Shown piece after piece: positions 1 through 11,499 of a stretch of DNA of 64,000 nt (the stretch's first letter is position 1; the number at the start of each line of letters is the position of its first letter). Origin of the DNA: Vesta saturnalis (lineage: Eukaryota; Arthropoda; Insecta; Coleoptera; Lampyridae); the NCBI GenBank assembly GCA_036346205.1, contig JARFJB010002415.1, positions 218,501-282,500 on the forward strand. The letters run 5' to 3'. A model generated the notes under the pieces. That model saw only the letters and a list, made by a program, of their open reading frames with translations, searched no databases and was not told the DNA's origin. The translations under genes and the position numbers were made by a program.

Positions 1-326
1 GTAAATTGGATGGAGTGGGAAAGGGGTGGAAAACTGATAACAGTGATAGAACAGTTGTGGAAGGAAATAGGAAATAAGTTTTGATAAGAATTATTTACTA
101 GGATAGCAAAATTTATAGTAAGGATTTTCAGGATCGTTACAATACATAGTTTATGGTTAAATTTTTAATTATGGATTTAAATTTTAGATCATTCTATGCA
201 AATACTACGGAATAATTATGTAATAATTTTCGGAAGAAAATGGTATAACATAAAAATACATTCACACCAATAAACAATATCATTCAATGTCACAGTCGTC
301 TGATGATTCACTTGAATGTTCAAATT

Positions 327-3300
327 TCAAACAATTTTCACATCCATATTCCTGACACTGTCCGCAGGAATCTGCACATGGCAACCCATTTCTTCTGCAA
401 CTGCAGCGCATGTTAGCACATCAGTTAGTATGGGAAAATATTCATTTTGTTTTGTCAACCATCCCCAACAGCAAGGATCTGCTGTTGCCTGGATACCTTT
501 CGATTCCATTATTTGGAACGTAGCGTATGGTATTTTAATGCCGACTCCGTAGATACAAGTTTTCTGGTTTTACAAAGCACTTAGAGGAGACTACTTTTTC
601 CTTGAACAAGCTAAGTATTTCCAATGTTTCATTGCTCTTGGCTCCATACAATACTATAACCGCTTTCCTCCCTGCATCTTTCAGCTCGATCCTTATTGTT
701 TGATAAGGAAACCTTTGCTACTTCTTGTAGGTTTTCGGATTGTAAGAGTTTTTTTAAAGCTGTACTCTTGCCAATTCCATATATGTGAGAAGTGGTATCA
801 CAACCTGTGAAAGCATGTAGGAAAAGTAAATACTTGCACATGTTAGCACCTAAAATATCGCAAATAAATCGGATGTCATAGAGCAAGGAGGGTGACTTTT
901 TGTGTCGAATATCACTTCGAAAGTACAAGGAGAAATCACAATCACGTGAATAGTACAAAAGCAGAATAAGCAAATCAGTGACTTCACCCACTACTACTGT
1001 ATTCATATGTCTTGGAGACTTAATACCTTTCAGTGATATGTTCAAATCGGCATCATCTTTTGCATAATGGACCTTGCAACCTTGGATTCGGAGATAATCA
1101 CCCATCAATTTAAGCATCAAGGAAATTGCGGAGAAATCTTTCTTTCTGTCCAAGGAAAACTGTTTCAGGCAAGAAGTGCACTGGTTGTGTTGATATCGAA
1201 TTCATTCCTCGTCTTCTATGTGCGCAGTCTTATATTGAAGGTGTATTTTAACATTATAGCCATCGAAAACAATGGTGACTTTTCTATACTTTTTCACAGA
1301 CTTAGCTATTGACCCATATGTGGTTCCAGTTTTCCAATGCAGTCAATGAAGTAACGATCCACCATTCAAAACATAATATGTTCTTGGTTCATGTTCGACT
1401 TCTATCTGGATACTGTCAACGAGCTGCCGTTGTGGCTCTTCGCTTTCAAGTACTTTACGAGCATCTGTAACATGTTTGTTAATACAATGTGCGAGCTCAG
1501 TGTTCTGACTCTTTCTGAGCACTGTACAGGTCTCAAAAAGGGCTGTTGGATAAGCACAAGATCAATAATGCAATGCCTCTTCAAGATTCACGTCACCGTT
1601 CGATGCCATCGCAATTAATCGCTGAAATAATAGTGCAGGATCAATGCTACTGTTATCCTTCTGATCCACTTTCACCCTTACCACTGAGGAAAATGTTTTG
1701 GCCCTTTCACATCTCTTGTAAGATAAGGAAAACACATCATTTCCAGCAATTTTGTCAACTATTTTACTGCATATACTATATAATTAATGATTATTGATGT
1801 CATTCTCGTCAAAGATTACTTGATTAACAATATTTCCTAGGAGGTTCATAAGTGTATGAAAGGAGCGCAATAATATGACCTTGTCTTGTAACTCAGACTT
1901 GTACCTACAATAGTGAACAATTAATAATGCTTTCCAAAAGAGGGGTTGGTCAGATGTTATGACTGGGTCTATTTAAGCTTTCTACCAATTCCACAACTGT
2001 ACTTCAAGGTTGACAAAATGAATGCCATATCTGTTGGCTGTAAACCCGGTATATGGAGTATGATTACAGATGATTTTTAAAAATCAGTAGTGTTAATTCC
2101 CTTCATTGTTCCAGACCAGTTTGGTGTGCTTGTCTTGAAGTGCCATGTTATACGCCACAGAAGGTCGGAATTTCCATAGCTGATGCCCAAGGAAGGTAAT
2201 TGCCGTTATTTTGAATATAGATTTTACCTATATGTACACATGAATCTTCACTTTTGCAATATCTATTATGTTATTGTTGGATATGTCACTCCTTGCAATT
2301 CTTCTTTGTGTCAGCACATTAGGAGTAATTACACTAATCATCCCATTCCATGAAAGGTGTTTGCTCCATCAAGTGTCCTAACATTATGGTCGATATTATC
2401 AGTTGTGAAAACGACTGCTTCTGTTCCATTTACTACGATTAGATTATCACCCGTTGAGAAAGCTGCACAGCGTTCAACCTTAGTGATTTCACTACACGAA
2501 CAACAGAAACCCATTCGATTCAGAGTATCAAAAAGGAGTCTTGACCGACCGAAAGTGTGAATGCATTTGAACCGCTAGACTTAACTGCAATAGTGCTCTA
2601 ATAACTCTAGGTCTGCAAGTTTGCGTTATACACTGACCTATTCTGGCAACTTTCAATTCAGCATATTTCTCAGTAAACATCTCCGAGCACAGTAGTTTCA
2701 GGATTTCACGCAGATATTCAGTTGAGGGGTAAAAATCTTTACTCATTATATCGTTCTTGATTAACCGAGAAGCTGTTGAGAGAATGCGCAACGTGTCAGT
2801 TTTTCATCATTTGACGTTGGTATACGTAATGTCATAACATGGAATGAACAGACTCTCACAATACAACAATATCTCCATTTCCTGCTTTTTGACAAATAAA
2901 GACCAAAGTGCTCAGTTAGTTTCTGTTTCATACACCTTCGATCATAAGCTTGGCATGTGATTCCTTCTAAAAAGCTCTCCATTAATAAAGTCAGACCAGA
3001 GACTGTTAGCTGATAATCTTCCTTTTCTGTAAGGTATCTCCATACACGATTAAAGGCGTCTGTTAATGTTTCGCGTTCAGGACCACCACCTTTTTGCTTC
3101 TTATGAGAGCCATTTTTACTTCTGTATTGGTGTAGAATGTGTTTACCTATACGAAAATTTGTGCTGTATGAATGATGGTACACACAATCAGCAGCATTCA
3201 AAAAACTCCAATCGACCTCGTACATTCAATGTTCAATGAGTACTTCTTTTCTTGCAAATCTCCTGAATTGTTTTTGAAAACGTTTCTGTCCGAACTTTAA

Positions 3301-3640
3301 TGCAACGTTTGGAACTGAAATCTACATATGTCTACAGAACAAACAGTGTATCTGGCCATTGAAGATATCGCCACTTGAACGGCATTTTCGTTTTGAGGTT
3401 GAAGGTTTGCTTTCTATAGTAGTCTTTCTTGAAATTTTAATGTCTTTTTTTGTCTGTTAAACGTTTACGGCACGATATGTGTACTTTATCACCCGCACAA
3501 ACACTAACAGTTGCACTTCGTAATTTGCTAGCATCTTTTACTGTACTAGCACCTTTCTGATGGAAAACAACTACATTTTCAAGTCCAATATCCTACTTGC
3601 AAAGAATACACTTGCTTTAAAAGACTTCCATGTATTCTTT
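327..3640 (-). pseudogene. Decayed FEN1/PIN-like nuclease-type repeat gene
   Basis: Fragments of one large protein family run down the minus strand in the right order but in shifting frames. Near 3,500-3,640 is a CxxC-type N-terminal region. 3,225-2,761 and 2,791-2,530 hold an alpha-helical N-terminal domain. 2,560-2,340 continues it with one frame change. About 2,180-1,830 holds a region with a DQPLFWKA-type core. 1,690-1,150 is one frame with two stops. 1,153-629 holds the nuclease-like core with VGEVTDLLILL and FTGCDTTSHIYGIGK. The last two resemble the acidic strand and helix-two-turn-helix of FEN1/XPG nucleases. At 327-440, after a frameshift, a Cys-rich tail (RCSCRRNGLPCADSCGQC) looks zinc-binding. 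Family recognition is from memory of abundant uncharacterised invertebrate proteins; the FEN1/PIN link is inferred from motif shape. At least three frameshifts and several stops make this copy non-functional. Confidence 0.7.
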
Positions 3641-3999
3641 TGCTACGCCCAACCTTGCGTTATTTTATTTTTTTGGTTTTACTTAAAATAAAAATCCATT
3701 AATTTCATTATGCCATGTTTTCTGTAAAGTGCTCTAAAATCTAAACTCAGCACTAAAAATTAGTCATAAACTGTCTCACAACCCAGGTTTACGTTAAAAA
3801 TAGTACATTTTAGTATGCATTCCACAATGAGGCGGCCATTTTGAAAAAATACTGAAATGACAGTGTTCCCGTGGACGGGTTTGGGTATGTCATAAAAGTA
3901 TGTGCTTGGAGTCGGTTCCAGCTGAAATTTCTTTTGTTACAGTTCTTTCAAGGTTAGCTCCCTATGTACGCTAGAATAACTTGACTGTTACAATTAATT
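3641..3999. other. No gene seen
   Basis: AT-rich sequence between the decayed nuclease-like gene and an inverted-repeat element. No coding, RNA or clear repeat signal was recognised. Confidence 0.4.
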
Positions 4000-4071
4000 A
4001 CACCATTAATAGCACTAATGTTTTAAATACAATATAATTTCACAGTTTCCTTTTTTATAATTATTTATTTA

Positions 4072-4109
4072 TCTACGGGTTTCAATACGATAGGTATCAT
4101 TATCAAGAG
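4072..4109 (-). ncRNA. Degenerate hammerhead-ribozyme-like core, copy 1
   Basis: Read on the minus strand: CTTGATAATGA, a short stem AUAC/GUAU, then GAAACCCGTAG. This is the order of conserved hammerhead elements (CUGAUGA, stem II, GAAA), but the first box is altered, so activity is doubtful. A matching inverted copy lies at 4,921-4,959. Stem II pairing is preserved in both although the loop sequence differs. Confidence 0.4.
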
Positions 4110-4920
4110 AAAATATATAAATAAAATAACAAATAAACTAAGAACTTTGGTATTCGTTTTGAAAGCTACCTTATACTTCTTGTGCTTTTGTGAAATAACA
4201 AACAAGCAGTTATTTAAAATCTGTTAAAGGTGGTCACAAAAGATCAACCTGTTCTTTCGTTAAATGTACTTTTTGTTTATGTTTATAAAATTCGAATGCT
4301 TCCAAAATATCTAATTTGCCTTTTTTATTACAAAAATGTAACAATTTAATGTTGTTTTATGTAGTCATAAAGTTATTATTTACTATTAAATGTTTGGAAT
4401 AATTTGAATTGTCTGTGTGTTTATATTTGTAACATCTATCTAATATCAACATTCCGAAGTGCTTGTCCAATCTAAACAGAATTACATAATGTGCTGTTCA
4501 ATTTACAAAAACCCGACTTCAAAATGTCGTTACTTGAATGTTTCACATTAAATACACATTTAAGAACAGTGGTATTAGTTTTGAAAGCTACTTTCTACTT
4601 GTTATTTAATAATATGTGAGCTACTTTTTTGATTGGTATTTGAAATGTAACCTTTCGCTTGTGCAATTTGTTTTATAATTACTATTTGTTTAATTATAAA
4701 ATTTGTTTGGTTTAATGGTAATGACACCTTAGTTAAAAATCAAAACATTTACCCAATTAACACAGAACCGACAGAAAATAAATATATACCAATTTCATAT
4801 TTTTTGGAAAAATAGCACAAAAATAGCTCACATATTACAAAAGAACATGAAGTACAAAGTAGGTTTCGAAACTAATATCAAAGTTCTTAAATGTTTAATT
4901 GTTATTTTATTTATATATTT

Positions 4921-4959
4921 TCTCTTGATAATGATACATGTTGTATTGAAACGCGTAGA
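4921..4959 (+). ncRNA. Degenerate hammerhead-ribozyme-like core, copy 2
   Basis: Plus strand CTTGATAATGA, stem AUACA/UGUAU around a UGU loop, then GAAACGCGTAG. Same arrangement as the minus-strand copy at 4,072-4,109, with compensated stem differences. The CUGAUGA box is degenerate. Confidence 0.4.
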
Positions 4960-5459
4960 AAAATAAATAATTATAAAAAAGAAATCGGAATTATATTGTA
5001 TTTGAAACATTAGTGCTATTAATTATGAAATTCCACGAAGTAAGGTTAAAGAATATAAATTTGATTATTTTTCTCGTATAATTTTCAACCAGAACTTCCA
5101 ATTAAGTTAAGTTACCTCGTATAATTTCGACAATACATGATTATACCTAGAGTAACTCCAATCGAAAATACATTATTCGCATTTCCATAGCAACCATTTT
5201 AATTTGGTTCATACAAACTATTCGAGATTCTAATTTTTACTGTACTAATATGTACTTAAAGTAATAAATTGATTCCATTTGGTCAAATTCACTCAAAAAA
5301 ATAATCGCAATAAATACAATTCGTACCTCAAAATAATTATGGTTATACATCTCAAATTTTCTGCATAATTACAAATCGTGTCAGTTTGACAAAATAATCC
5401 TCCCGCTTGGTGGTCGGATTATTTAAACTGTCAAACTGACACTGTAATTATGCAACAAG

Positions 5460-5704
5460 AGGAGGCGGTAAATAGAGGAAGGTTTGTTTCTAACCTCAAT
5501 CTCTCGAAAGATGGAAATACAAAAGAAAACTAAAATCTACGGTAACCTAGGAGATTGAAATCTACGGTAACCTAGGTTACCGTAGGTTTGAATTTCCTAG
5601 GTTACCGTAGATTTTAGTTTTCTTTTTTATTTCCATTTTTTAAATCTAATTATAAAAATGCCTTCGTCAAAACACGTCACACCATCCTCTATTTACCGCC
5701 TCCT
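5460..5704. mobile_element. Complete MITE, 245 bp, with 9-bp target duplication
   Basis: Perfect 20-bp terminal inverted repeats (AGGAGGCGGTAAATAGAGGA at the left, its complement at 5,685-5,704) extend imperfectly inward. They are flanked by the direct repeat TGCAACAAG at 5,451-5,459 and 5,705-5,713. The centre is a nested palindrome: outer arms about 5,523-5,552 and 5,595-5,624, inner palindrome 5,562-5,585 centred on CCTAGG. It has no coding capacity, so it must have been moved in trans. A 9-bp duplication is typical of Mutator-like elements, so a MULE-type MITE is the best guess; the family is not otherwise identified. Confidence 0.85.
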
Positions 5705-5713
5705 TGCAACAAG

Positions 5714-6262
5714 TTATCGATGTATACGTAACTTGTTATTGTGAAGAACTTATAGTATTACTACCGATTATACTATACTTTAACACAACTTTATTAAATC
5801 AATCGAATCAAAGTAGGGGCATTTTAAGAACACCTTGTCGAAAGCTAATTAATGACTTTACGAAAGAACGCCTGGATTTTACTTACCTAAATCTATTAGT
5901 ATGCGAAATTGACCTTAACTAACCCCGGGGTTATTGTAAACTAATTTACAGAAAGTATTCTAAACATTCTTATTTTTTTATTGCTTAAATTTAACGTACG
6001 TACGATTAAAGACTGAATTTAATAGAAAAACGATTAATAGTATTATTTCGAATATTATTAACAATTTTAAAATTCCTACATTTCTCACCCGAATATTTTC
6101 GTTCTTGTGTTTTCTAATTTAGAGAAAAAGTATCGTGAAGTTAATTCAAGCAAAGCCTGAAAATTGATTATTTTATTATAAAAGTTAATCCATGTTAAAA
6201 AAATACAAAGAAAAATATAATAATTCACCCGTGATAACTCGGGTTGTGTAGGACTAAAATAA
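5714..6262. other. No gene seen
   Basis: AT-rich spacer. A 72-codon open frame at 5,704-5,922 starts at the MITE edge and shows no recognisable motif, so it is not called. Confidence 0.4.
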
Positions 6263-7085
6263 TTATATTGTTGTAGCTGCATGGTAAACTCGAAAACAAG
6301 GTGTATTATACAGGGATATATTCCACTCTGAATAACAGTTACGTGTTTCCAGACGTATATTTTGCCCTCGAGGTATTCGAACTCCACTGCATACTCCACA
6401 TTGCCTAGTAGGATTGTATTTCTTCTCAGTAGGTGAAATAACCTCTGGAAAATGCTGCCCTGTTAGCCTTAGAGGTAGAAGTGATGGACCTGCTCTACCT
6501 TTTCTAGGAGTCACAGCTGAAACATGATTTTTCTGCAAACGTTCTCTAATGACACCTGTTCGATAATTCAAAGAAGTTTTTTTGCCACCACATTTCAAAT
6601 ACAATTCAAAGAAATTTCATAGAGCGTGCTCAACAAGATGAAAACAAGTCTTGATATAATACTTTTTATCACGTTCTCTAAGTAAGGGATAATGTGCCAA
6701 ATGCTGATCAACGCCCCCATAGTGTCGTACTCAACTACTACTAAAGGTTTTAGTTTACTTGCATCATCGATGTATTCACAGTTTCTTTTCAAATTAACTT
6801 TTACCATAGATGCAGCATATACTGCTGAGAGTAAAGTTACATCTTTCTTGCCTTTCCATTTCATCACTAAAACTTTCTCTCGTTGCAAACCTGTTTCTCC
6901 TGTTTTTAATTTTTTATTTTGTAGTAAAGGAGACATACCTTTTCTATTTAATTTTACAGTACCATGTGTATCTATACGATTTTGTATCAAGATGTCTGAC
7001 AGTTATGGTGTGTATAAAATTGTCAGTGGTAAAACAGTACCTTTTGTTTAAAAGAGCCTTCATCAAGGTTATTGCTATTTGACAT
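6263..7085 (-). pseudogene. piggyBac-like transposase, 3' part
   Basis: Read on the minus strand from about 7,085: a degraded DNFYT-type block with a stop, then GTVKLNRKGM at about 6,960, VLVMKWKGKKDVTLLS, and an altered VVVEYDTMG block near 6,740. After a frame change comes the C-terminal Cys-rich domain (NPTRQCGVCSG, later C..PCFRVYH) at 6,300-6,440. These are the hallmarks of piggyBac/PGBD transposases: the third catalytic Asp region and the zinc-binding tail. The N-terminal half, including the first catalytic Asp, is missing. Frameshifts and a stop mean it cannot be active. No TTAA-flanked termini were found. Confidence 0.75.
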
Positions 7086-7165
7086 GAAATTGGAATATCA
7101 TCGTACTCCTTTGTTATTTCTGTACCTTTACCTGTATATATTATTGATGAACATATACATAATCA

Positions 7166-8031
7166 TTTTAAGACAAAACTTTCATATAAACGTAAGTCTA
7201 ATAATGCTTCGTTTCCGAGATACAGGGTGTCAAAATTTTTCCAAAAAAAAGTTGATTTTTGAAATATCTCCAAAACGAAAAAAGGTATTTTTCTTGTTAC
7301 TGGTATAATAAATAGGGCTATAAAGTACATCGGTTTTAGCTTATCAATACGTTTTTATTATGTACATTGTCGTAGAACGCAAGAGGCAGTACAACCTTTT
7401 AATCCTTAATTTCTACTCCAATGGAGTAAATTAAACTTTTTTATTAAAATTAAAATACGAAACCTTGATGTTTTTCAGATAAAAAAAGTACACTTTATTT
7501 AAATCGATAACTTTAACAGTTTCTAAAATATTTGCATTTTTAGATACTTATTGCATACTGCTTAGGCAGGTTATTAGCTTTTGACACCTTGTATCTCGAA
7601 AACGAAGCACTATTGGACTTACTTTTATATGAAAGTTTTGTGTTAAAATGATTAGATCTATCATTTCCTGTAGTTACGTGTATTCTTCCCGAAACACCGA
7701 TTTTCACGTTTTGATGATGTTTCCCAAGTGCTACAGAATAATAATAACCTGCCTAAGCAGTTGGTAATAAATACCTAAAAATGCAAATATCTTAGAAACT
7801 ATTAAAGTTATCGGATTAGACAAAGTACACCTTTATTATCTGAAAAACATCAAGGTTTCGTATTTTAATAAAAAATTCCGTTTACTCCATTGGCGTAGAA
7901 AGTAGGGATTAAAATGTTGTACTGCCACGTTCGTTCTAGAAATCAACTTTTTTTTTGTAACTTTGACACCCTGTATCTCGGAAACGAAGCATTGTTGGAC
8001 TTATGTTTTGTCTTAAAATGATTAGACCTAT
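7166..8031. repeat. Large foldback (inverted-repeat) element
   Basis: The left arm, about 7,166-7,575, carries GAGATACAGGGTGTCAAAA, a GTAGAACGCAAGAGGCAGTAC block, a CTCCAATGGAGTAAA block and CTGCTTAGGCAGG. The right arm, about 7,740-8,031, is its reverse complement, from CCTGCCTAAGCAG through GACACCCTGTATCTCGG. A third, partial copy of the terminal module sits in the spacer at 7,580-7,660. Modules with a CACCCTGTATCTCGGAAACG-like end are common in insect DNA transposon derivatives. No protein is encoded. Confidence 0.75.
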
Positions 8032-9149
8032 CATATCCCAAGTTTTTGGTACGAACTCCTGGGACACCTTGTATAATTACTCTTTGTTTCGCATAACATA
8101 CAACTTTTTATTCCAAAACGCTTTCCAAAGGCTTTCGTCGATAGTTACATCCTCTGTGGTAAACTACCAAATTGATCGTTCAAATATTCATAAACGGGAT
8201 AAATTTTATTCAGCTTTGGATGTTTATGAGTTTCGGGATTATATGATTCATTATTAAAGAAATGAAAATACTGTTTTATTTTTGTAAATCTCTTATAACT
8301 TAAAACTCGACGGAAAAATGGTGTGGTGCCAAAGAAGTTGTTGCTCAGGTGTTCTAATAATACCTACTTTGAAGCATTTCCAATGTAAGGAAAACTAATT
8401 ACATTAGCAGTAGTAGGAGATCAATATTTCTGATTGTGCCGTTTTTATTTTGAATACATTGGTTTCAGCTGAAATAAGACTAATTAAGTTATAGTCCAAA
8501 AATAATTTAAAAAATTTTGTAACGTTCTAATTAACATCAGTACCGATCTGAAAATTTATACCAGATATGGCTATGAACGGAAAACGGGGTGGTGCGGGTG
8601 AAACGTTTTCATACATGGATTTTGTTTCACACCATTGATGAGCAACGCTTATATCACATCTGTTATCTATACTACTATTATCATCCAAGTCACCATCTTC
8701 GCTTTTCCATAACTTTCAACATTTGTGTCTTCATACTTACTTTATTCCGAAGAACTAATTTTTATAAAACAAAATAAACAGTCACGAAAAACACTTATAA
8801 ATAAACCTAGGAACTCAAGAACAGTAAAAGTATTATATACAAATTGTTGACGCAAGGTTTTAGTGATAAAGGATATAAACGGGTGAGAACTGATAAGTTT
8901 AATTCAAATTTAGGGCATGCAAAAGCACCTTTGGACATCTTATTGAACTATTTATTGAAATGAAAGACATCTTATTTAACGACACGGGTGAAAAAGAATT
9001 GGAAAGGAGAGTTTCCATTTCAACGAGTTAGCTCGGGTTAAAGCATTTGGATACTTAGACTAAAACGAGTTTATACGGTTGAGACCCCGGAAGCGAATAA
9101 AGTCGTTACAGTTCCTCTCACTCATACTTCAATTGTACTTTAGTTTGTT
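8032..9149. other. No gene seen
   Basis: AT-rich DNA with no open frame having recognisable motifs. Short frames near 8,003-8,257 and 8,589-8,777 lack any family signature. Confidence 0.4.
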
Positions 9150-9305
9150 GCGGTATGGCATGTTTCGGCGCCACAAGTTCGACGCCGTCCTTTCGGTGCT
9201 CGAGCGTTTGGCTGCCAGCATGTTACGGCACCAAGATGCTTTGGCACCAGGATGTTTTGGGGCCAGGATGTTTTAGTACCAGGATGTTTCGGGGTCAACA
9301 AGTGG
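9150..9305. repeat. Short degenerate minisatellite
   Basis: About six imperfect units of roughly 15-17 bp of the form GGATGTTTTGGGGCCA or GCACCAGGATGTTTCGG in tandem. An overlapping short open frame is created by the repeat and is not a gene. Confidence 0.6.
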
Positions 9306-9479
9306 AACACGATCAATTAACTTTCGTCCCGTATATTATTTCCATGTTAACCGCCTATGTTACAATTTTTATCCTCTATTTTTGTCAGCGTTTCTGTCTT
9401 TTTACCCTTTTTTCACTGTTTTTTCAATTTTTTTTACAGTTTATTGTTTCTATTTCCACCCCTATTTCTAGCCACCCCG

Positions 9480-10060
9480 ATTTTCTTGAATCTAAGGTCC
9501 TTTAACATATTATTAAAATCATCCTAGCATCTAAGGTCGTTTTGGTAGGGCCAAAAACATCTAAGGTTATTGAACAGATTTTTGAAAATGGTCTAACATC
9601 AAAGGTCATTTTAACAGATTCTTACTGCAACATCTAGGTCCTTTCTGAGAGATTCTTAAAATTGTACAAACATTATGATTTTTAAATTGGCCTAGCACCT
9701 AAGGTCCTTTTAGTAAGGTGTGGCCGCAACATCTCAGGTTCCTTTAGAGCAAAGTTGCCCCAATATATAAGGGCCTTTAGACATATTGATCCAACTTCTT
9801 GAATTAAGTGACCGGTTCTTTGAAATCGTTCTTACACCTAAGCTTCATTTGACAAATTCTTGCTCCAGCATCCGGAAATAAGTTCCTTTTGGAGGGATGA
9901 TTCTTGAATGAATGTTCCAAACTCTGTGGTCCTTTTAACATGATATTCACCCAAAATCTCAAAATCGTCTTAACATGCAAGGTTCTTTTGCTGGATTCTT
10001 CCCAGCATACGGAAATAAGAGCCGTTTTGTTAGATCTTAAAATAGAAATCACTGAGGTGG
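9480..10060. repeat. Degenerate tandem repeat
   Basis: Successive units of about 45-60 bp share CATCTAAGGTCCTTTTAACA followed by a GATTCTT or similar spacer. At least ten diverged units can be traced, for example at about 9,490, 9,530, 9,565, 9,600, 9,640, 9,700, 9,745, 9,835, 9,930 and 9,975. No coding potential. Confidence 0.65.
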
Positions 10061-10268
10061 AAGGTCCCCGAATTCTGATGTTTGCACAATGTTTTGGCTG
10101 GACAGCATGTTCTTTACAGGTAAAAAACATTTATATCAAATTCTGATTCTGCACATGCACATTAATCGGATTCCTAAAAACGCCATGCACTACTCACATG
10201 TTCATGTTTTTTGAAAAATCTCACTCGAACTGTGGCAGGATCTGTAACAAACAAAATACACCCACATA

Positions 10269-11470
10269 TCACACAAAAATAAAAAACACCGAGCGGGTTT
10301 CAATAGCTAAGCTATCATCATCAGCGGTCGACTGGGGCGAACTAAAGAAAGTTCTAACTACTCTAAGGTCGTCATCGTGATCATCATCATTCATTAGAAT
10401 TTGTTTGTTTTTTAAGATCTCCATACTTTCATAACAATCAAGTTCATGCTTATTACTAACATGTTTGTTTAAGGATATCTTATATACTGCATGATTTTTA
10501 TCAAACATATGTAGACCTACGGCAGACTTGTCCAAACGTCTGTATTTTATATGAGCTAAATGATCTTTAAAGTAAATTTTGATAGGTCGTTTAGTTTGCC
10601 CTACATATATTTGTTCACAATTTGTACAATTAATTTTATAAATTCTCGACCTATCCTGCTTATCCACTTAATCTTTTGAATTGCCTAAAAGAGTTTGCAA
10701 ACTATTATCTGTTTTCAAATTAATTTTGGAAAATATTTAAGTAGACTTTTGGTATAACTTTGTTTTTATTTGTTCTCTAGCGTTACCTAATGTAAATGTA
10801 ATGTAAATTTGATTGTCGGTAATTTAGAATCTAAAGTTTCTACAAAGTTCACAACATAACAAATTTTAGACTTAAGGATGGCTAACACATCATCCACGTA
10901 TCTAATCCAAACTTTAGGAAAATAGGGCAAATCGCGTTTTAAGTTTGCCTCAAATTTACCCATGAATAGATTGGCCAGAAACGGAGATAAGCTATTACCC
11001 ATTGTCGTACCATGTTCTTGCTTGACAGATTGATGGTTAATGTTGAAAAGGTTTGTTTCATATACAAATCTGTTAATTTAAGAAAATCTTCTACTTCTGC
11101 ATCGTCTAAATGCTTTTGTTTTAAAGTGTTTTCTAAATAAACTAAAGTTTCGTCTATTGGAACGCTCGGAAACAATGAACAAACGTCGAATACGACTAAA
11201 ATTTCATCTTCTGTAAGTTCTATGCTTTTAATTTTATCAATAAATTCATACGAATTTGAAACACTGAAGTTGGGCTGTTGGTAGGAGAGATTATGATATT
11301 TACTAGATAACCATTTGGACAGCAGATAAGTAGGTGCATTAATACCAGAAACAGTAGGTCTCACACCATTACTTGGTTTATGAATCTTAGTCAAGCAATA
11401 CATTCTAGGTAGTACCGGATTGGATACCGTTAGTCGAAACCTAGAAGAGTCATCCACATCTGTTCTACAT
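10269..11470 (-). pseudogene. Penelope-like element: reverse transcriptase plus GIY-YIG endonuclease
   Basis: Minus strand, 5'-truncated near 11,470. 11,457-10,939 gives the RT N-terminal part: a CLTKIHKP block and a LVVFDVCSLFPSVPID block containing the first catalytic Asp. After a frameshift near 11,010, 11,002-10,787 carries MGNSLSPFLANLFM and the catalytic box RYVDDVLAI. A damaged linker follows, then 10,667-10,269 encodes a GIY-YIG nuclease with IYKINCTNCEQIYVGQTKR. The position usually holding the conserved Arg before the KDH/KEH motif reads Tyr (KIYFKDH). RT joined to GIY-YIG is diagnostic of Penelope-like elements. Frameshifts make it inactive. A hammerhead motif lies at its 3' end. 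Confidence 0.85.
10289..10332 (-). ncRNA. Hammerhead ribozyme motif of the Penelope-like element
   Basis: Minus strand: CCGCTGATGA, stem II AUAGC-UUA-GCUAU, then GAAACCCGC. The canonical CUGAUGA and GAAA boxes are both intact and stem II pairs perfectly. Hammerhead ribozymes are an established component of Penelope-like terminal repeats. The motif overlaps the last codons of the GIY-YIG frame. Confidence 0.7.
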
Positions 11471-11499
11471 GCTTATAAAACCTTCCTAGTTGAATTAAT

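Larger units (their letters stand above)
4000..5045. repeat. Inverted-repeat element with internal subrepeats
   Basis: Two arms are inverted copies: about 4,005-4,140 and 4,900-5,030. Both carry a TTAATAGCACTAATGTTT-like end, a polyA/T stretch, a GAAAC-CGTAG hammerhead-like core and an AAATATATAAATAAAAT tract. Inside, a second module (AAGAACTTTGGTATTCG then TTTTGAAAGCTAC) occurs at 4,140-4,190 and 4,562-4,610 in direct orientation and again inverted at 4,850-4,900. The whole behaves like a foldback or tail-to-tail pair of non-autonomous elements. No coding capacity is seen. The hammerhead-like cores suggest descent from Penelope-like terminal repeats, which is inference. Confidence 0.6.

Noticed and set aside
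9480..10060. Regularly spaced repeats as a CRISPR array
   Set aside because: Units are diverged, repeat and spacer lengths vary, no cas genes, and the genome is eukaryotic.
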